Shown: positions 56,291 through 64,000 of the stretch, in pieces
How positions within the stretch are numbered: position 1 is the first letter of the stretch
Layout of the letters: every line of letters begins with the position of its first letter
From: CAVWUA01 sp963758025
GTDB taxonomy: Bacteria > Planctomycetota > Planctomycetia > Isosphaerales > Isosphaeraceae
Length of the DNA stretch: 64,000 bases
Assembly (NCBI GenBank): GCA_963758025.1
Contig: CAVWUA010000006.1
Location: 248,001-312,000 of the forward strand
Direction of reading: 5' to 3'
Notes under the pieces: generated by a model
Databases searched by the model: none
The model's input: the letters and a program-made list of their open reading frames with translations, nothing else
What the model was told of the DNA's origin: nothing
Made by a program: the position numbers and the translations under genes

Positions 56291-56324
56291 TTCGCTGCTC
56301 GCCCGGAACCTCGTATATTATACG
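56291..56324 (+). promoter_or_regulatory. mazEF promoter with overlapping dyad (possible operator)
   Basis: TTCGCT (56291-56296) and TATATT (56314-56319) are 17 bases apart. Over the -10 lies a dyad CGTATA-T-TATACG (56312-56324), about 70 bases before the antitoxin start. Antitoxins of this class usually repress by binding such a site; here it is a prediction. Confidence 0.5.
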
Positions 56325-56393
56325 GGTGGATTCGGCGCACCCTGATCCGCCCCAACGTCCCTGGAACGTTCGGAGAATCCCGGAGAGTGTCGG

Positions 56394-56678
56394 ATGGATG
56401 AGAGCCTGACGATCCAGATCAGCCAGTCCACCCACGAAATCGTCCGCGAATTGGCGGAACAATCGGATTTGACCGTGGCCGAGATCGTCCAGCGAGCGAT
56501 TGAGGATTACCGCGACAAACGGTTCTGGACCGACGTCCAATCCTCCTTCGCCGCTCTCAAGGGAGATCCCGAGGCATGGGCCGATTATCAACAGGAACGC
56601 GAGTCGTGGAACACCACGCTTGCGGATGGCATGGAGGACCGGGCCGATGAGCCAGGGGACGCCTCCGAGCCGCGGTGA
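56394..56678 (+). CDS. mazE: MazE-type antitoxin (ribbon-helix-helix-like)
   Basis: 94 aa. N-terminal half DESLTIQISQSTHEIVRELA and EQSDLTVAEIVQRAIEDYRD has the pattern of ribbon-helix-helix DNA-binding antitoxins: one beta strand, then two helices. The C-terminal acidic tail (ADGMEDRADEPGDASEPR) would wrap and block the toxin. It overlaps the mazF start by 32 bases. Family name is inferred from the toxin partner. Confidence 0.8.
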   Translation: MDESLTIQISQSTHEIVRELAEQSDLTVAEIVQRAIEDYRDKRFWTDVQSSFAALKGDPEAWADYQQERESWNTTLADGMEDRADEPGDASEPR

Positions 56679-56997
56679 GATCTGGATGGTCAACCTGGAC
56701 CCGGTCCGCGGCCACGAGCAGGCGGGAAGTCGGCCAGCGTTGATTATCTCGGATGATCCGCTCAACCGGAGCCAGGCCGACCTCGTCATCGTGATTCCCT
56801 TGACGACGACGAATCGGCGCATTCCCACCCACGTCCAGGTCGTTCCACCGGAGGGGGGATTATCCCGGTCGAGCGTCATCCTGACTGAGCAAATCCGGGC
56901 GATTTCCAAGGATCGACTCGGACGCCGCGTCGGTTCCCTCTCGCCAACCACCATGAGGGCGGTCGAGACTCGGCTGCGTCTGGTCCTTCGTCTGTGA
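56647..56997 (+). CDS. mazF: MazF/PemK-family endoribonuclease toxin
   Basis: 116 aa from MSQGTPPSRGEIWMVNLDPV. The MazF fold is clear: RGEIWMVNLDPVRGHEQAGS and RPALIISDD (strands around the catalytic Arg), then VIVIPLTTTNRRIPTHV, SVILTEQIRAISKDRLG (with the conserved QIR) and LSPTTMRAVETRL. MazF cuts single-stranded RNA at short sequence motifs and stops growth unless bound by MazE. The gene overlaps the antitoxin. Confidence 0.92.
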   Translation: MSQGTPPSRGEIWMVNLDPVRGHEQAGSRPALIISDDPLNRSQADLVIVIPLTTTNRRIPTHVQVVPPEGGLSRSSVILTEQIRAISKDRLGRRVGSLSPTTMRAVETRLRLVLRL

Positions 56998-57053
56998 TCC
57001 TCAGAGATCCCATCCTGCCTGGTCGAGATGCACGAGCCGGGTACAATACCGCC

Positions 57054-58398
57054 ATGAGTACCTCAACCGACCAGGCCGACTCCCGTCCGCGCGTGTTGAT
57101 CCTCGGCTGCGGCTTTGGCGGGCTGGCGGCGACGAGGGCCCTGAAGCGGGCACCGGTGCGGGTGACGGTCGTCGATCGGTCGAACCACCACCTGTTCCAG
57201 CCGTTGCTCTACCAGGTCGCCACGGCGGCGCTGAATCCCGCGGACATCGCCACGCCGATCCGCCGCGTGCTGCGAGGCCAGAAAAACGTCGAGGTCCTTG
57301 CTGGCCGAGGTCACGCGGATCGACACGGAGAACCGCCGGGTGATCCTGGCCGACGGTGAGCTGGAGTACGACTTCCTGATCGTGGCGGTCGGGGCGGTCG
57401 ATCACTACTTCGGGCATGACGAATGGGCGGCGTTCGCGCCGGGGTTGAAGTCGATCCCCGATGCGCTGGAGATCCGCCGCCGGTTCCTCGCGGCGTTCGA
57501 GTTCGCCGAGCGCGAGACGGAGGAGGCCAGGCGTCGGGCCTGGATGACGTTCGTGATCGTCGGCGGCGGGCCGACCGGCGTGGAACTGGCCGGCACGATG
57601 TCGAACGTCGCCCGGTACACCCTGGCCCGCGACTTCCACCATATCGACCCGACAACCGCCCGCGTCCTCCTGATCGAGGGCCTCCCTCGCGTGCTGCCGA
57701 CGTTCGTCGAGCCGCTGTCCGAGAGCGCCCGGGAGCAACTGCGGGCGCTCGGCGTCGAGGTCCGAACCGGCGAGCGCGTCTCGACGATCGACGCCGACGG
57801 GGTGACGATCGGCGACGAGCGGATCGAGGCGAAGACGGTCCTCTGGGCGGCCGGCGTGAAGGCGTCCCCGCTGGGGGCGAGTCTCGATGTCCCGCTGGAC
57901 AAGGCCGGGCGGGTGATGGTCGAGCCGGACCTGTCGATCCCCGGCCACGGTGAGGTCTTCGTGATCGGCGACCTGGCCCACATCGAGCAGGACGGCGAGC
58001 TGGTGCCGGGCGTTGCCCCGACGGCCCTCCAGAGCGGCCAGCATGCCGCCGAGTGCATCCGTCGTACCCTCCAGGGCCAGAAGCGTACGCCATTCCACTA
58101 CCGGAACAAGGGGCTGCTCGCCACGATCGGCCGGGGGGCGGCGGTCGCCGACCTCGGCGGGCGCTGGAAGTTCTCCGGGGTGATCGCCTGGCTGCTCTGG
58201 CTGTTCGTCCATATCTTCTTCCTCGTCGGGTTCCGCAACCGCCTGCTGGTGATGATCCAGTGGGCCTGGTCGTATCTGACCTACGACCGCGGCGCCCGGC
58301 TCATCACCGGACGGGTCGAGCGGACGACCAGGGACGCCTTGACCGGGACGAGCGACAGGAACTACGCGGGAGGCGAAACGTGCCGGACGAGCGATTGA
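57054..58398 (+). CDS. ndh: Type II NADH dehydrogenase (NDH-2, FAD-dependent), frame broken once
   Basis: About 447 aa. FAD-binding loop VLILGCGFGGLAATRALKR near the start, NAD-binding loop MTFVIVGGGPTGVELAGTMS in the middle, LWAAGVKASPLG, and the second FAD motif GEVFVIGDLAHIEQDGELVP. C-terminal hydrophobic helix WLLWLFVHIFFLVGFRNRLL anchors it to the membrane. Near 57298 one extra T (in GTCCTTGCTGGCC, expected V-L-L-A) shifts the frame; all conserved residues lie on one or other side. It oxidises NADH and reduces quinone without pumping protons. The stop overlaps the next gene's start by 19 bases. Confidence 0.88.
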
Positions 58399-59282
58399 TT
58401 CTGATCCGTTCCCTGCGGCAGCAGCTCGAAGCGCTCGGACGCGCGGGGCTGGACCGCATCCCCGCCCCGACGCTGCCGGACCGGCCCGCGCCGATGCCTC
58501 GACGCGAAACGGCTCGCCCGGAACCGACGCCGGCAGCGACTCCGGTCACCGAACGCCCGCCCGCGCCAACCCCGGCACCATCAAAACCCGCGCGACCGGA
58601 ACCGACCGCGACACCGCCGGTCTCGTTGCCCGCCTCGCTGTTCGGTGAGGAATCGCTCGACGCCCCGACTCTGCCTCCCGAGCAGCGGCAAGGGGCCCTC
58701 GACGTGCTCGCGGCCGAGGTCGCGACGTGCGAAAAATGCCCGCAACTGGCCGCGAGCCGCACGCAGACCGTCTTCGGCGACGGAAATCCGAATGCCCGCC
58801 TGATGTTCATCGGCGAGGCCCCCGGCGCGGACGAGGACCGCCTCGGCCTCCCGTTCGTCGGCAAGGCCGGTCAGCTCCTCAACGACATGATTACCAAGGG
58901 GATGGGCCTCCGTCGGGAGGATGTTTATATCGCCAACATCCTCAAATCCCGCCCGCCCGGCAACCGCGACCCGCAACCCGACGAGGTCGCCCACTGCCTG
59001 CCCTACCTGGAGCGGCAGATCGAGATCATCCGGCCCGAGTTCCTCTGCCTGCTCGGCCGGGTCGCCGGACAGAACATCCTCAAGACCGCCCTGCCGATGG
59101 GCCGGCTCCGGGGCAAGTGGCACCGTTACAAAGGGATTCCCACGATCGTCACCTACCACCCCGCCGCCCTGCTCCGCAACGCCGGCTGGAAGAAGGACGC
59201 CTGGGCCGACCTGCAAATGCTCATGAACGCGATGGGCCTGAAGATCCCCGAACGGAAGAAAGGGGGCGGCGCGAGCACTTGA
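58380..59282 (+). CDS. Type 4 uracil-DNA glycosylase family protein
   Basis: 300 aa from GTG (GGGAGGCGAAAC just ahead). Residues 25-95 are a Pro/Ala-rich, disordered-looking linker. The UDG core starts at CEKCPQLAASRTQTV (Fe-S Cys pair near 116-119), with motif A GEAPGADEDRLGLPFVGKAG, the second Cys pair in HCLPYLERQIEIIRPEFLC (C-x16-C), and motif B TYHPAALLRNAG. This is the Fe-S type found in thermophiles and many bacteria. It removes uracil from DNA as the first step of base-excision repair. Overlaps the NDH-2 gene. Confidence 0.92.
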   Translation: MPDERLILIRSLRQQLEALGRAGLDRIPAPTLPDRPAPMPRRETARPEPTPAATPVTERPPAPTPAPSKPARPEPTATPPVSLPASLFGEESLDAPTLPPEQRQGALDVLAAEVATCEKCPQLAASRTQTVFGDGNPNARLMFIGEAPGADEDRLGLPFVGKAGQLLNDMITKGMGLRREDVYIANILKSRPPGNRDPQPDEVAHCLPYLERQIEIIRPEFLCLLGRVAGQNILKTALPMGRLRGKWHRYKGIPTIVTYHPAALLRNAGWKKDAWADLQMLMNAMGLKIPERKKGGGAST

Positions 59283-59577
59283 CCGAAACCCACTCCCCGG
59301 GAGCCAGGTAGTCCTCGATTGAAGCCCGATTGTCGTGTAGGCTTATCTTATCGAGCCGAGCATGGCCGATGGCAGATTCGAGATTCCAGAAGTTCCTTGC
59401 TTCTTCGGAGATCTGGCATCCGGAATCTGAGATCTGGCATCTGGAATCTGAGATCTGGCATCTGGAATCTGATATCTGGCATCCGGAATCTGAAATGTGC
59501 CATTGACCATGCGGCCGTCCCTAATCCGGGCTCACGTCCAGCGCCCGCTCCTCTCAATTCCTCCAGGAACCCATACC
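59283..59577. other. Intergenic region holding a 21-bp tandem array
   Basis: No gene recognised. It begins with a degenerate GATTCCAGAAGTTCC repeat (near 59373) also found at 36802, followed by the array at 59408-59491. Confidence 0.7.
59408..59491 (+). repeat. Four 21-bp tandem repeats (GAGATCTGGCATCYGGAATCT)
   Basis: Four contiguous 21-base units (59408-59428, 59429-59449, 59450-59470, 59471-59491), differing only at one C/T position and, in the last, GATATC for GAGATC. A partial fifth unit follows. No spacers, so not a CRISPR. Confidence 0.93.
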
Positions 59578-60801
59578 ATGCGGCGAAGCACGTTGCGCAT
59601 CCTCGGCTTGACGCTGACCCTCCTGCTCTGGGCGGGGCTGTCCGTCCACGCGGAGTCGAAAACCCTGGCCCGCTGCGGCAAGGGCTTTCTCGAAGAGGTG
59701 GACGGCTACCGGGTGCTGCACGTCAAGGGAACGCCTTACGAGATGGGCTACCAGCAGGGGGCCTTGCTCAAGGACCACATCCACGCCCTCGTCCGGTTCC
59801 TGTTCGATGTGAAGGCCAGGGAGTTCAGCGAGGAGTTGAAGTTCAACGTGGGCGGACTCGGTGTGAAACCCGACGCCAAGGCGCTCATCGCCGTGATCGC
59901 GGCGAGCCAGAAGCAGTACGTCCCGCCGCGCTTCTTCGACGAGCTGCGCGGGGTGGCCGACGGCTCGGGCGTGAGCTACGAGGAGATCGTCGTCGCCAAC
60001 TTCATTCCCGAGATGTTCCACTGCTCCGGCTTCGCCCTGAGCGGTTCGGCCACGAAGGACGGCACGCTCTACCACGGGCGGATTCTCGACTACGGCTGCG
60101 ACTGGCGGCTCCAGGAACACGCCGTTTTGACCGTCGCCGAGCCGGAGGGTCGAATCCCGTTCGTCAACGTCACCTACGCCGGGTTCATCGGCAGCGTCAC
60201 CGGCATGAACGCCCGGCATGTCTCGATCGGTGAGATGGGCGGCGGTGGCATGGGGCACTGGAAAGGGGTGCCGATGTCGTTCCTCGTCCGCATGGCGCTG
60301 GAGGAGGCGAACACGCTGGACGAGGCCGTCGCCATCTTCCGCGACCATCCCCGCACGTGCGAATATTACTACGTGATCGCCGACGGCAAGACCGGCAAGG
60401 GGGTCGGTATGGAGGCGTCGTGGGACGTCTTCAGCACGGTCGAGATGGGCCAGGCCCACCCGAAGCTGCCGCACGCCGTCAACGACGCCGTTTTGCTCTC
60501 GGCCGGCGACCGCTACGAGGAACTCGTCCGCCGCGTTCAGGACAACCACGGCCAGTTCGACGCCGAATCCGCCCGCGCCCTGATGGACCGGCCGGTCGCC
60601 ATGAAGTCGAACCTGCACAGCGTCCTGTTCGAGCCGAAGACCACGAAACTCTGGGTCGCCAACGCCTCGGACGACGGTGAGCCGGCGGTCACCCAGCCGT
60701 ACCACGCCTTCCGGTTCTCCGACCTGCTGACCCACACCGCCGACACGACGGCCCCCGCCCTGCCCTCGCCGCCCGAGCCGCGAGCAACCGCCGCTCGCTG
60801 A
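59578..60801 (+). CDS. Secreted C45-family (acyl-CoA:6-APA acyltransferase-like) NTN hydrolase
   Basis: 407 aa. Signal peptide MRRSTLRILGLTLTLLLWAG. The peptidase C45 fold is visible: GTPYEMGYQQGALLKDHIHA (N-terminal part), EEIVVANFIPEMFHCSGFAL with the nucleophile Cys near 148, then GSATKDGTLYHGRILDYG and AGFIGSVTGMNARHVSIGEM. In NTN hydrolases the Cys becomes N-terminal after self-cleavage. Known C45 enzymes make or break amide bonds of penicillins or related amides; the substrate here is unknown. Exported, so probably periplasmic. Confidence 0.88.
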   Translation: MRRSTLRILGLTLTLLLWAGLSVHAESKTLARCGKGFLEEVDGYRVLHVKGTPYEMGYQQGALLKDHIHALVRFLFDVKAREFSEELKFNVGGLGVKPDAKALIAVIAASQKQYVPPRFFDELRGVADGSGVSYEEIVVANFIPEMFHCSGFALSGSATKDGTLYHGRILDYGCDWRLQEHAVLTVAEPEGRIPFVNVTYAGFIGSVTGMNARHVSIGEMGGGGMGHWKGVPMSFLVRMALEEANTLDEAVAIFRDHPRTCEYYYVIADGKTGKGVGMEASWDVFSTVEMGQAHPKLPHAVNDAVLLSAGDRYEELVRRVQDNHGQFDAESARALMDRPVAMKSNLHSVLFEPKTTKLWVANASDDGEPAVTQPYHAFRFSDLLTHTADTTAPALPSPPEPRATAAR

Positions 60802-60955
60802 ACGTCGGCGCGGCCCCGGTGAGGCGATTGCGACTTGATCCTGGCGAAACCGCCGCCCGCGTTTTCCACGGTTCTCCAGCCTCAGGGCAAACCCGGAGGG
60901 CGGTTCTTTCGTCAACGTTTCGAGCATGGAAACGAGAAGCAGAGGGACATCCGAG

Positions 60956-62332
60956 ATGAAGCATCCGTTGAAATACGTGGGAATCCTCCTCGCGGCCTCG
61001 TTGTTCGCCACCGTCGCCAACGCCGCGGCGCCGCGTTTGAAGGTGAGCGACAACGGGCGGTACCTTGTCCACGAGGACGGCTCGCCGTTCTTCTACCTGG
61101 GGGATACCGCCTGGGAACTCTTCCACCGACTGAACCGTGAGGAGGCGGAACGCTACCTCAAGAATCGCGCGGAGAAGGGGTTCACGGTGATCCAGGGCGT
61201 CGTTCTCGCCGAGCTGGACGGCCTGAACTCGCCGAACCCGTATGGCCATCGCCCGTTGATCGACAACGACCCGGCCCGGCCGAACGAGGATTATTTCCGG
61301 CACGTCGATTTCATCGTCGAGAAGGCCGAATCGCTCGGCCTGTTCATCGGGATGTTGCCGACGTGGGGGGACAAGGTCAACAAGAAGTGGGGCGTCGGGC
61401 CGGAGGTTTTCACGCCCGAGAATGCCCGCGCCTACGGCGAGTTCCTCGGCAAACGGTATCGCGACCGGCCCATCATCTGGATTCTGGGGGGCGACCGCCC
61501 CGTTGAGAACGACCGCCATCGCGCGATCTGGAACGCGATGGCCGAAGGACTGAAGGCGGGGGACGGTGGCCGACACCTGTTGACGTATCACCCGATGGGT
61601 GGCAACACGTCCGCGACGTGGTTCCACGACGCCGACTGGCTCGATTTCAACATGCTCCAGTCCGGCCACGGGGCGCGGGATATTCCCAACTACGAGATGA
61701 TCGCCCGCGACTATCACCGCAAGCCGGTCAAGCCCTGCCTCGACGGTGAGCCGCGCTACGAGGATCACCCGATCAACTGGAAGCCCGAGAACGGCTGGTT
61801 CGACGCCTTCGACGTGCGCAAGGCCGCCTACTGGGCCCTCCTCGCCGGCGCGTGCGGCCACACCTACGGCTGTCACGATATCTGGCAATTCTGGCAGCCG
61901 GGCCGGGCGCCGATCAGTTCCGCGCGCACCCCTTGGAAAGAGGCCCTCGACCTGCCCGCCACGTTCCAGATGCGGCACGCCCGCCACCTGATCGAGTCGC
62001 GCCCGTACCTCCAGCGCATTCCCGACCAGTCCCTGATCGTCGGCGATCCCGGCGGAGGAGGCGACCACGTGCAGGCCTCGCGGGGGTCGGATGGAAGCTA
62101 TGCCTTCATCTACATCCCCAGCGGCAAGCCGGTGACGATCGACCTGGACAGGCTGAGCGGGCGGGAGATCGTCGCCTGGTGGTTCGACCCTCGCAACGGC
62201 AAGGCATCCCGGGCCGAGACCCGCGCCAGCAAGGGCCACCACGCCTTCACGCCGCCGCGGGACGGCCCCGACTGGGTCCTCGTGCTCGATGACGCGGCCA
62301 GGAACTATCCCGCCCCCGGAGAGTCGAGGTGA
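60956..62332 (+). CDS. Secreted DUF4038-type glycoside hydrolase
   Basis: 458 aa from MKHPLKYVGILLAASLFATV (signal peptide, cleavage near ANAAA). The DUF4038 opening is clear: LVHEDGSPFFYLGDTAWELF and RLNREEAERYLKNRAEKGFT. A TIM barrel follows with KRYRDRPIIWILGGDRPVEN (possible catalytic Asp), GEPRYEDHP and AYWALLAGACGHTYGCHDIW. The last ~90 residues (SYAFIYIPSGKPVTIDLDRL ... WVLVLDD) form the collagen-binding-like beta domain typical of these proteins. Members include apiosidase-like enzymes acting on plant polysaccharides. Confidence 0.9.
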   Translation: MKHPLKYVGILLAASLFATVANAAAPRLKVSDNGRYLVHEDGSPFFYLGDTAWELFHRLNREEAERYLKNRAEKGFTVIQGVVLAELDGLNSPNPYGHRPLIDNDPARPNEDYFRHVDFIVEKAESLGLFIGMLPTWGDKVNKKWGVGPEVFTPENARAYGEFLGKRYRDRPIIWILGGDRPVENDRHRAIWNAMAEGLKAGDGGRHLLTYHPMGGNTSATWFHDADWLDFNMLQSGHGARDIPNYEMIARDYHRKPVKPCLDGEPRYEDHPINWKPENGWFDAFDVRKAAYWALLAGACGHTYGCHDIWQFWQPGRAPISSARTPWKEALDLPATFQMRHARHLIESRPYLQRIPDQSLIVGDPGGGGDHVQASRGSDGSYAFIYIPSGKPVTIDLDRLSGREIVAWWFDPRNGKASRAETRASKGHHAFTPPRDGPDWVLVLDDAARNYPAPGESR

Positions 62333-62450
62333 GGAACCTTTGAGGCCGGCCCCGCCGCGCAACAAATCCTCTGGCATCCCATCCGTGGAATGTTCACGAT
62401 GAGATGCTGGAGGATTCCTCGTTTTCCAACACGAGCGTCGGAGGTGGATC

Positions 62451-63200
62451 ATGAACTGGAACAACCTCGTCCGGTCCACCCTGTTCGTCATCATCGGAGT
62501 CGTCGCGCTGGCGTGCTCCGCCACGGAGGAAACCACGTTGTCCGCGGAGTCACGCCACGAGGAACGTCGTCGCCGGATGGTGGACGAGCAATTGAAGGCT
62601 CGCGCGATCACGGACCCTCGCGTGCTGGAGGTGATGGGGCGCGTCCCTCGGCACCGCTTCGTGCCCGAGGACTTGCGGGAGCTGGCCTACGCCGACAACG
62701 CCCTGCCGATCGCCGAGGGGCAGACGATCTCGCAGCCGTACATCGTCGCCCTGATGACCCAGCTCGCCCGGCCGGGCCCGACCGACCGGGCCCTGGACAT
62801 CGGCACCGGCTCCGGCTACCAGGCGGCGGTCCTGGCCGAGCTGGTCCAGTCGGTCCACAGCATCGAGATCCACCGCGCGCTGGCGGACGCGGCCCGAGCG
62901 CGTCTGAAGGAACTCGGCTACGAGAACGTGACCGTCCGCCACGGCGACGGCTACCGGGGCTGGCCGGAGCACGCCCCCTTCGACGCGATCATCGTCGCGG
63001 CGGCGGCCTCCCGGATTCCGCCGGCCCTCCTGGAGCAACTCGCCGTCGGCGGTCGCCTCGTCCTGCCGGTCGGCGACGCGACGCAGGACCTCATCGTGAT
63101 CGAGAAGCGCCCGGACGGTTCGTTCACCCGGCAGACCGTGGCCCCGGTGATCTTCGTCCCCTTGACCGGCGAGGCCCGAAACCCGCCCGAGGAACCCTAG
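62451..63200 (+). CDS. pcm: Protein-L-isoaspartate O-methyltransferase with lipoprotein-like signal
   Basis: 249 aa. Residues 1-22 (MNWNNLVRSTLFVIIGVVAL, then AC) read as an export signal with a possible lipobox ending at Cys22. The enzyme follows: MVDEQLKARAITDPRVLEVM, VPRHRFVPE, AYADNALPIAEGQTISQPYI (substrate region), ALDIGTGSGYQAAVLAEL (SAM motif I), GRLVLPVGDATQDL and VPLTGE. PIMT repairs isoaspartyl residues using SAM, normally in the cytoplasm. Exported family members are known, but the SAM source outside the membrane is unclear. The stop overlaps the convergent gene by four bases (CTAG). Confidence 0.88.
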   Translation: MNWNNLVRSTLFVIIGVVALACSATEETTLSAESRHEERRRRMVDEQLKARAITDPRVLEVMGRVPRHRFVPEDLRELAYADNALPIAEGQTISQPYIVALMTQLARPGPTDRALDIGTGSGYQAAVLAELVQSVHSIEIHRALADAARARLKELGYENVTVRHGDGYRGWPEHAPFDAIIVAAAASRIPPALLEQLAVGGRLVLPVGDATQDLIVIEKRPDGSFTRQTVAPVIFVPLTGEARNPPEEP

Positions 63201-63840
63201 CGCGGCGACGATCGCGGGCTTCTGCCCACCAGCCGCATCAGGCCCCAGAGCCAGTCGATCTTGAATCGCCGGGCCTCGGCCACCTCGAAACCCGCCCTTT
63301 CCAGCAGCGATCGGCACTCGCCCAGGGAGTAGGTCCGGTGGAAGGCGGGGTCGGTGACTCGCAGCCATAGGCCGCACAGCTTGCAACTGAGGTAATCGTC
63401 GCACCAGTCCACCAGCACGAGCCTGCCGCCGGGCCGAAGGACGCGCCGGACTTCCCCCAGAGAGCCGTCGGGCGAGCGGAAGTAGTGGAAGCTGTTGGCG
63501 CAGAGCACGGCGTCGAAGCGGGCGTCGGCGAACGGCAGCCGGCGGGCCTCGGCCTGGACCCAGCCGATGCGCCCGGCGTTCCCTTGGCCGCCGCCTCCCG
63601 GAGCATGCCCCGGCTCAGGTCGGCCCCGAGAACCCGCAGGCCGGGCCACCGGGTCAAGAGCCGGCGCTCCAACTCCCCGGTGCCGCAGGCCAGGTCGAGG
63701 GCCCGCTCGTGCCCCTCGAAGTCGAGGGCGTCGAGCACGGTCCGCAACGTGGCCTCGACGTAGCGGCCCCAGCGCCGGTCGTACTCCGGGGCCAGCCGGT
63801 CGTATTCCCGCCGGACGGGTTCGCTGTCGGTCGGAACCAT
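63197..63840 (-). CDS. Class I SAM-dependent methyltransferase, frame broken once
   Basis: About 214 aa. Start MVPTDSEPVRREYD at 63840 is well placed after GGGAGGAGACCGGG; a longer version from 63864 is possible. SAM core: ALDLACGTGELERRLL (motif I) and RVLGADLSRGMLREAA (motif II). Near 63590 the frame changes to RIGWVQAEARRLPFADARFD (motif IV region) followed by LRPGGRLVLVDWCDDYLSCK. Closest in look to UbiE/menaquinone- or arsenite-type small methyltransferases, but the acceptor is unknown. Converges with pcm with a CTAG overlap. Confidence 0.8.
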
Positions 63841-63949
63841 CCCGGTCTCCTCCCGGCTGGTCATCGGAGGGACAAGCCGCCGATGGGATCGAGCGAGAAA
63901 TCCGCCCCACCCGTTGATGGAGCGGAGGGGGAACTGGGGACGTGCTCAC

Positions 63950-64000
63950 CCTCCGGGATCGTGCCCACGGAATGTCACTCCGGCCCCTCCGTCGTGCGCA
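63950..64000. repeat. Inverted copy of the GGAGTGACACTCC repeat at the window end
   Basis: GGATCGTGCCCACGGAATGT then CACTCCGGCCCC matches the reverse complement of the repeat near 30784-30840 with few changes. It may continue beyond the window. Confidence 0.7.

Noticed and set aside
57290..57310. Programmed frameshift in NDH-2
   Set aside because: No slippery heptamer or downstream structure stands out; a single extra T in a conserved segment explains it.
59408..59491. CRISPR-like array
   Set aside because: Units are contiguous 21-mers without spacers and no cas gene is present.

Overview
The window is GC-rich bacterial DNA that looks like a planctomycete, most likely of the Isosphaeraceae/Gemmataceae type. 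The evidence is the gene mix: two DUF1080 (3-keto-disaccharide hydrolase-like) secreted proteins, Gfo/Idh/MocA oxidoreductases including a Tat-exported one, a DUF2617 protein, an ECF sigma factor next to a zinc-ribbon Ser/Thr kinase with TPR repeats, a LEPR-XLL-type N-terminus, and gene gaps packed with palindromic repeat families. No rRNA, tRNA or CRISPR array was seen.

Layout. 0-7 kb: heavy-metal efflux block (CDF transporter, a small Cys/His secreted protein behind a good sigma-70-like promoter, a CzcB-like adaptor with four extra Cys/His motifs, a CzcA-like RND pump). 7-14 kb: sugar-phosphate epimerase running in frame into a broken ABC permease, a secreted zinc protease, a Gfo/Idh oxidoreductase, a RelE/ParE-type toxin-antitoxin pair, a membrane protein, and a broken DUF1080 gene. 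14-22 kb: envelope-polymer genes on the minus strand (CDP-alcohol phosphatidyltransferase, GT39-like membrane protein, flippase, methyltransferase), split by a complete IS4-family element that landed in a repeat island. 22-30 kb: M28 peptidase with PDZ and glycogen-binding domains, a hexapeptide-repeat protein, a DUF1080-Gfo/Idh operon, an ADP-ribosylglycohydrolase, a TPR protein. 30-37 kb: two secreted helical or Gly-rich proteins, an ExbB/MotA-like channel with an unusual partner, and an ATC-hydrolase-like gene, all separated by repeats. 37-42 kb: a secreted protein ending in a Hint (autoprocessing) domain, followed by a decayed tandem copy. 42-52 kb: ECF sigma/kinase pair, an RRM protein, a kinase-REC fusion, moaB, and a third relative of the Hint protein. 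52-64 kb: trehalose/glycogen genes (treZ and debranching enzyme), mazEF, NDH-2, type-4 uracil-DNA glycosylase, a C45 hydrolase, a DUF4038 glycosidase, a lipoprotein-like isoaspartyl methyltransferase and a further methyltransferase.

Twelve otherwise well-conserved genes are interrupted by one or more single-base frame breaks, while long neighbours are intact. I read most of these as indel errors in the assembly rather than biology, but the decayed Hint copy (39.6-41.7 kb) looks like a real pseudogene. The observations I rate highest are the C-terminal Hint protein with its tandem relic, the Cys/His-repeat CzcB adaptor, the ExbB-like/putative-Ig membrane pair, the M28-PDZ-CBM48 fusion, and the IS4 insertion with a clean 9-bp target duplication inside a palindromic repeat.
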